A stretch of DNA of 64,000 bases. Origin: Pholiota molesta. Its lineage: Eukaryota > Basidiomycota > Agaricomycetes > Agaricales > Strophariaceae. The position numbers and the translations under genes were made by a program. Positions 61,472 through 64,000 of this stretch are shown here, piece by piece. The stretch covers positions 1 to 64,000 of the forward strand of contig JACGCK010000144.1 in the NCBI GenBank assembly GCA_014925825.1, in the 5' to 3' direction. Under the pieces are notes generated by a model that was not told the origin of the DNA, did not search any database, and saw nothing but the letters and a program-made list of their open reading frames with translations. The first letter of the stretch is position 1. Each line of letters starts with the position of its first letter.

Positions 61472-61860
61472 TCAAAGCATTGTCAGTAATCGATCGGAAC
61501 GAAATAGTGAAAGAGATAGAGGAGACGAAGAATGAGCAAATAAGCCGACAGACAAATCACCGACTGCGAACCGAAAGCGCCATCCTACGACATGCATGCC
61601 GAGCCCAAAACCACCAGAACGAACAAACACCACGTATGCAACAGGAAGAAAAGAAAACGAAAAGAATACAATACGGAACTCACTACGCCGCGGACGAGTG
61701 GCCACCCATCAACCATCGACCATCGACCTTCATCGTCATCCTCGTTCGCCTTCCCACCACCACCTGCTACCACCCAGCTGCCGAAGACCCTCCAAACGCT
61801 GCCACCATCTGGGGCGTCTTCGCACCGCAGGTGCTGCATTATGTGCAGCACTCTTTGAAT
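61472..61860 (-). pseudogene. Degenerate membrane-protein-like block M, copy 2
   Basis: Minus-strand frames share MVD-WPLVR and VSSVLYS with copy 3 and then become hydrophobic (FRFLFFLLHTWCLFVLVVLG). Another frame begins MATRPRRSEFRIVFFSF, as in copy 3. Which frame was used originally is unclear, and no full gene is present. Confidence 0.4.
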
Positions 61861-62216
61861 GCGAAGACGGTGCGATGGGGACCAGAAAAGGCCCTTAGTC
61901 TTCTGCGTTTAGCACGGTTGTAGAAAGAGGATCAGAGAAGCTGTAAGTCGTAGAATTTCCGAGAGCTGTGAGCGAATTGTGACTACCCAATGGTACCATA
62001 AAAGGGTGGTGCGAGTATGTTCTTCACAATCAAAACGTAGTCAGTAGTCGATTGGAACAAAACGATGGAAGGGAAAGAGGAAGTGAAGAATGAGAAATGG
62101 TCCGACAGGCGACCATGGACAGCGAACCAGCGAACCTAAAGCATGGCAATGAGCACAACTGAACATTCAGTAAGTTCCAGGCACTGGCGCCCAAACAACC
62201 CTGGATGAATATGAGA

Positions 62217-62780
62217 TTACAACCTCGTAATTCTTCTCATGACGCAAAATGGGAACACGAATACATATCCCAGCGAGGCATAACCGCAAGCAACAAGCTC
62301 AGAATCAAGCAAACCGAATAAACGCCGCAGAAGAAACGGGAGGGAAAGATATGGGAAGAATACAATACGGAACTCACTATGCTGCGGACGAGTGGCCAAG
62401 CATCGAGTTCATCGACCATCGACCTTCATCGTCGTCCTTGTTCGCCTTCCCACCAGTACGTACTTCCTACCACACATCTGCCTAACCGCCTCCACGCTCT
62501 GCCGCCATCTGGCGCGTCTTCGCACCGCAGGAAGACGGTGCGATGGGGGCTCAAGCTGCTGAGCCTGAACAAGGACGACGGCCGGCGGAAGTCCTCCACG
62601 GGTAGTGTTCACAATCGAGTTTGTATTGCGTTTGGAGGTTACGGGTTGAAATGCGTTCTATGCGACTTCGACGACAAGGAGGGGATTGTCTGTATACCAA
62701 GGACGATGAGAACCGTTGTTCGTGAATTACGAAGATGTCAACTTACGTGTCAGAACATATGCGCCTGCCAGGTGCCTGGA
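62217..62780 (-). pseudogene. Degenerate membrane-protein-like block M, copy 3
   Basis: Collinear with copy 2 and copy 1. It has WPLVRSIVSSVLYSS, then a hydrophobic stretch (CLILSLLLAVMPRWDMY). A gtaagttg donor near 62740 and a tatacag acceptor near 62690 match copy 1 in position. The following exon is not open in a shared frame. Confidence 0.4.
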
Positions 62781-62899
62781 AAAGCTCAAGACAGCCTAAA
62801 CCAGGGTGTAGTGAGTGTCGGTGTTGCGCGCATGCAGACGAGAATCAATGCAAATGGAGAGCAGAGCGAGGGCAGGTAGAGGCAGGGTGTTGGAGGACT

Positions 62900-64000
62900 G
62901 GGTTTGATACACAGCCACATGTCGCAAACAAGCCGCAAACAATCGGTTCGAACTCCGTGGCGCGTCTGGCCAACTCGCTCATGCTTGTCGCCGTCTATCT
63001 CGAGTCTCGTTCTCTATCCAACACCCGCCTCCTGTAACACGATATCACTTACTTGACGACTCCTACGCTTAACCCTATGACATCTGTAACTCAAGCCTGG
63101 AGTGGAACCCGATATCATCAAAATGAATTTACAGTATCATACCTTCCAATGCGTCTTCGTCCCATATGTTTCGCTTTGAGGGGCAGTGTGTCGATCACGG
63201 AAAACAGAACGCGTCCATGAATACCAAGAGGTATGTGATGTTGTCTGTACCTTCACCTCAATGTACTGAGAGGACATCAGACCGCGGCACGGTCCCCCTC
63301 ATGTTGCAATCGGCTCTCGCATCCACATTCCACCAGCCCTCTGGACGTTAGCCACTCACGAAGATGCGCAGGCGCGCTGCCTCTCTGATGGGCCGTTGTT
63401 TCTGTTAAGGTGTAGAAGGGTGTAGATGAATCGAAGGAAACAAAGTCAAAGTGCGTGTTTCCTCCAGGCTTTATCTATCCTTGAACGAACCATTGACGCT
63501 CCAACTAGGTTCTTATTTCCTTAGATACTATCGTACAGCTCTGTCTTTATGCACTGCAGCAAGCCCCATCCTCTTCCCGTTACTGAACGTGTCAACGTCC
63601 AACCCTCATCCTGATCGTTCTGCGGGTACGTTGACCAGATAGTTCTGTTTTCTTATTGCCGCTCATAACGTCTCCTATAGACCTTAAACTTCGAACCGAG
63701 CTCGATCGCCATGAGTGTCAGCTTTTGCTCCATGCGATTCCATCGCTTCAGTCGATCCTGAACGTTCGCCCAGGACTTCCTTCCCTCGTCGACTTCCCAG
63801 TCCGCCCGTCTATACCTCAATGCGCACTCCATCCTTATCTTCCTCCTGTGGAAACCAGAACACACTCTAAAGCACGGCGCCACCCAACGAACTCGACGAC
63901 GTCCGTTCTCTTTTCTGAACAGATATCTTGCGCCTCTCACAGGACCACGAAGCCGTCTGCAGCGCCTTCGTCTAGGAAACCTCGCCCGCCTGCTCCCTCC
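62900..64000 (+). repeat. Degenerate repeat block P, copy 3 (runs off the window)
   Basis: Starts with aacaagccgcaaacaatcgg, equivalent to sites at 52789 and 55199, and continues with gatcacggaaaacag and atgaataccaagaggtatg, equivalent to the ggatctatgaagactaggtg sites. It is the most diverged of the copies at this end and is cut by the window edge. Confidence 0.55.

Noticed and set aside
62948..62970. Sequence ggttcgaactccg resembling a tRNA B box
   Set aside because: It is part of repeat block P; the equivalent sites in other copies lack the motif.
1..64000. CRISPR array, rRNA or prokaryotic operon features
   Set aside because: No regularly spaced short repeats, no rRNA-like sequence; introns and gene types show a fungal nuclear genome.

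Overview
The window looks like nuclear DNA of a filamentous basidiomycete, probably a mushroom-forming Agaricomycete. The evidence is short GT-AG introns of 49-75 bp for the most part, an expanded family of F-box/LRR-like proteins of about 490 residues, a GATA factor and a Zn2Cys6 factor with introns inside their zinc-binding regions, and a Ngaro-type tyrosine-recombinase retrotransposon. No rRNA, tRNA or CRISPR array was recognised. Several genes below are only visible after joining exons by hand; the joins are supported by phase agreement, not by transcripts.

Layout. (1) 1-5804 is one arm of a large inverted duplication. Its partner is 44778-50758 on the opposite strand, and the homology continues beyond the left end of the window. 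The only recognisable gene in the arms is a GATA zinc-finger factor: a near-complete three-exon copy in arm 1 (4189-5861, minus) and a 5'-truncated, frame-broken copy in arm 2 (44801-46349, plus). Homology stops inside the first intron. (2) 6.4-8.5 kb holds short degenerate direct repeats. (3) 10553-15667 is a full-length Ngaro/PAT-like retroelement on the minus strand with split direct repeats, gag, RT-RNase H and tyrosine recombinase. (4) 18.5-22.3 kb holds two convergent genes: a C2HC5 zinc-finger protein like Rqt4/TRIP4 (plus, one intron) and an unrecognised eight-exon coiled-coil protein (minus). (5) 24-32 kb is almost free of coding signal. (6) 32221-34398 is a four-exon Zn2Cys6 transcription factor with a poly-glycine tail. 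(7) 37.7-41.3 kb has weak candidate exons and a degenerate repeat. (8) 42.3-43.3 kb is an F-box gene with a lost C-terminal part. (9) 51.8-64 kb is a cluster of degenerate duplicated blocks around two intact tandem F-box genes (57518-58999 and 59437-60924).

The convincing genes are mostly regulatory: two transcription-factor loci, three F-box-like substrate adaptors and one likely ribosome-rescue factor. There is no sign of a metabolic cluster. The structural story is stronger than the pathway story: a spaced inverted duplication with one decaying GATA copy, a young YR retroelement between the arms, and repeated blocks that accompany F-box genes on both sides of arm 2. One-base deletions, several of them in homopolymer runs, break the GATA, Zn2Cys6 and pol frames in the same direction, so consensus errors in the assembly must be considered before any of these genes is called dead.
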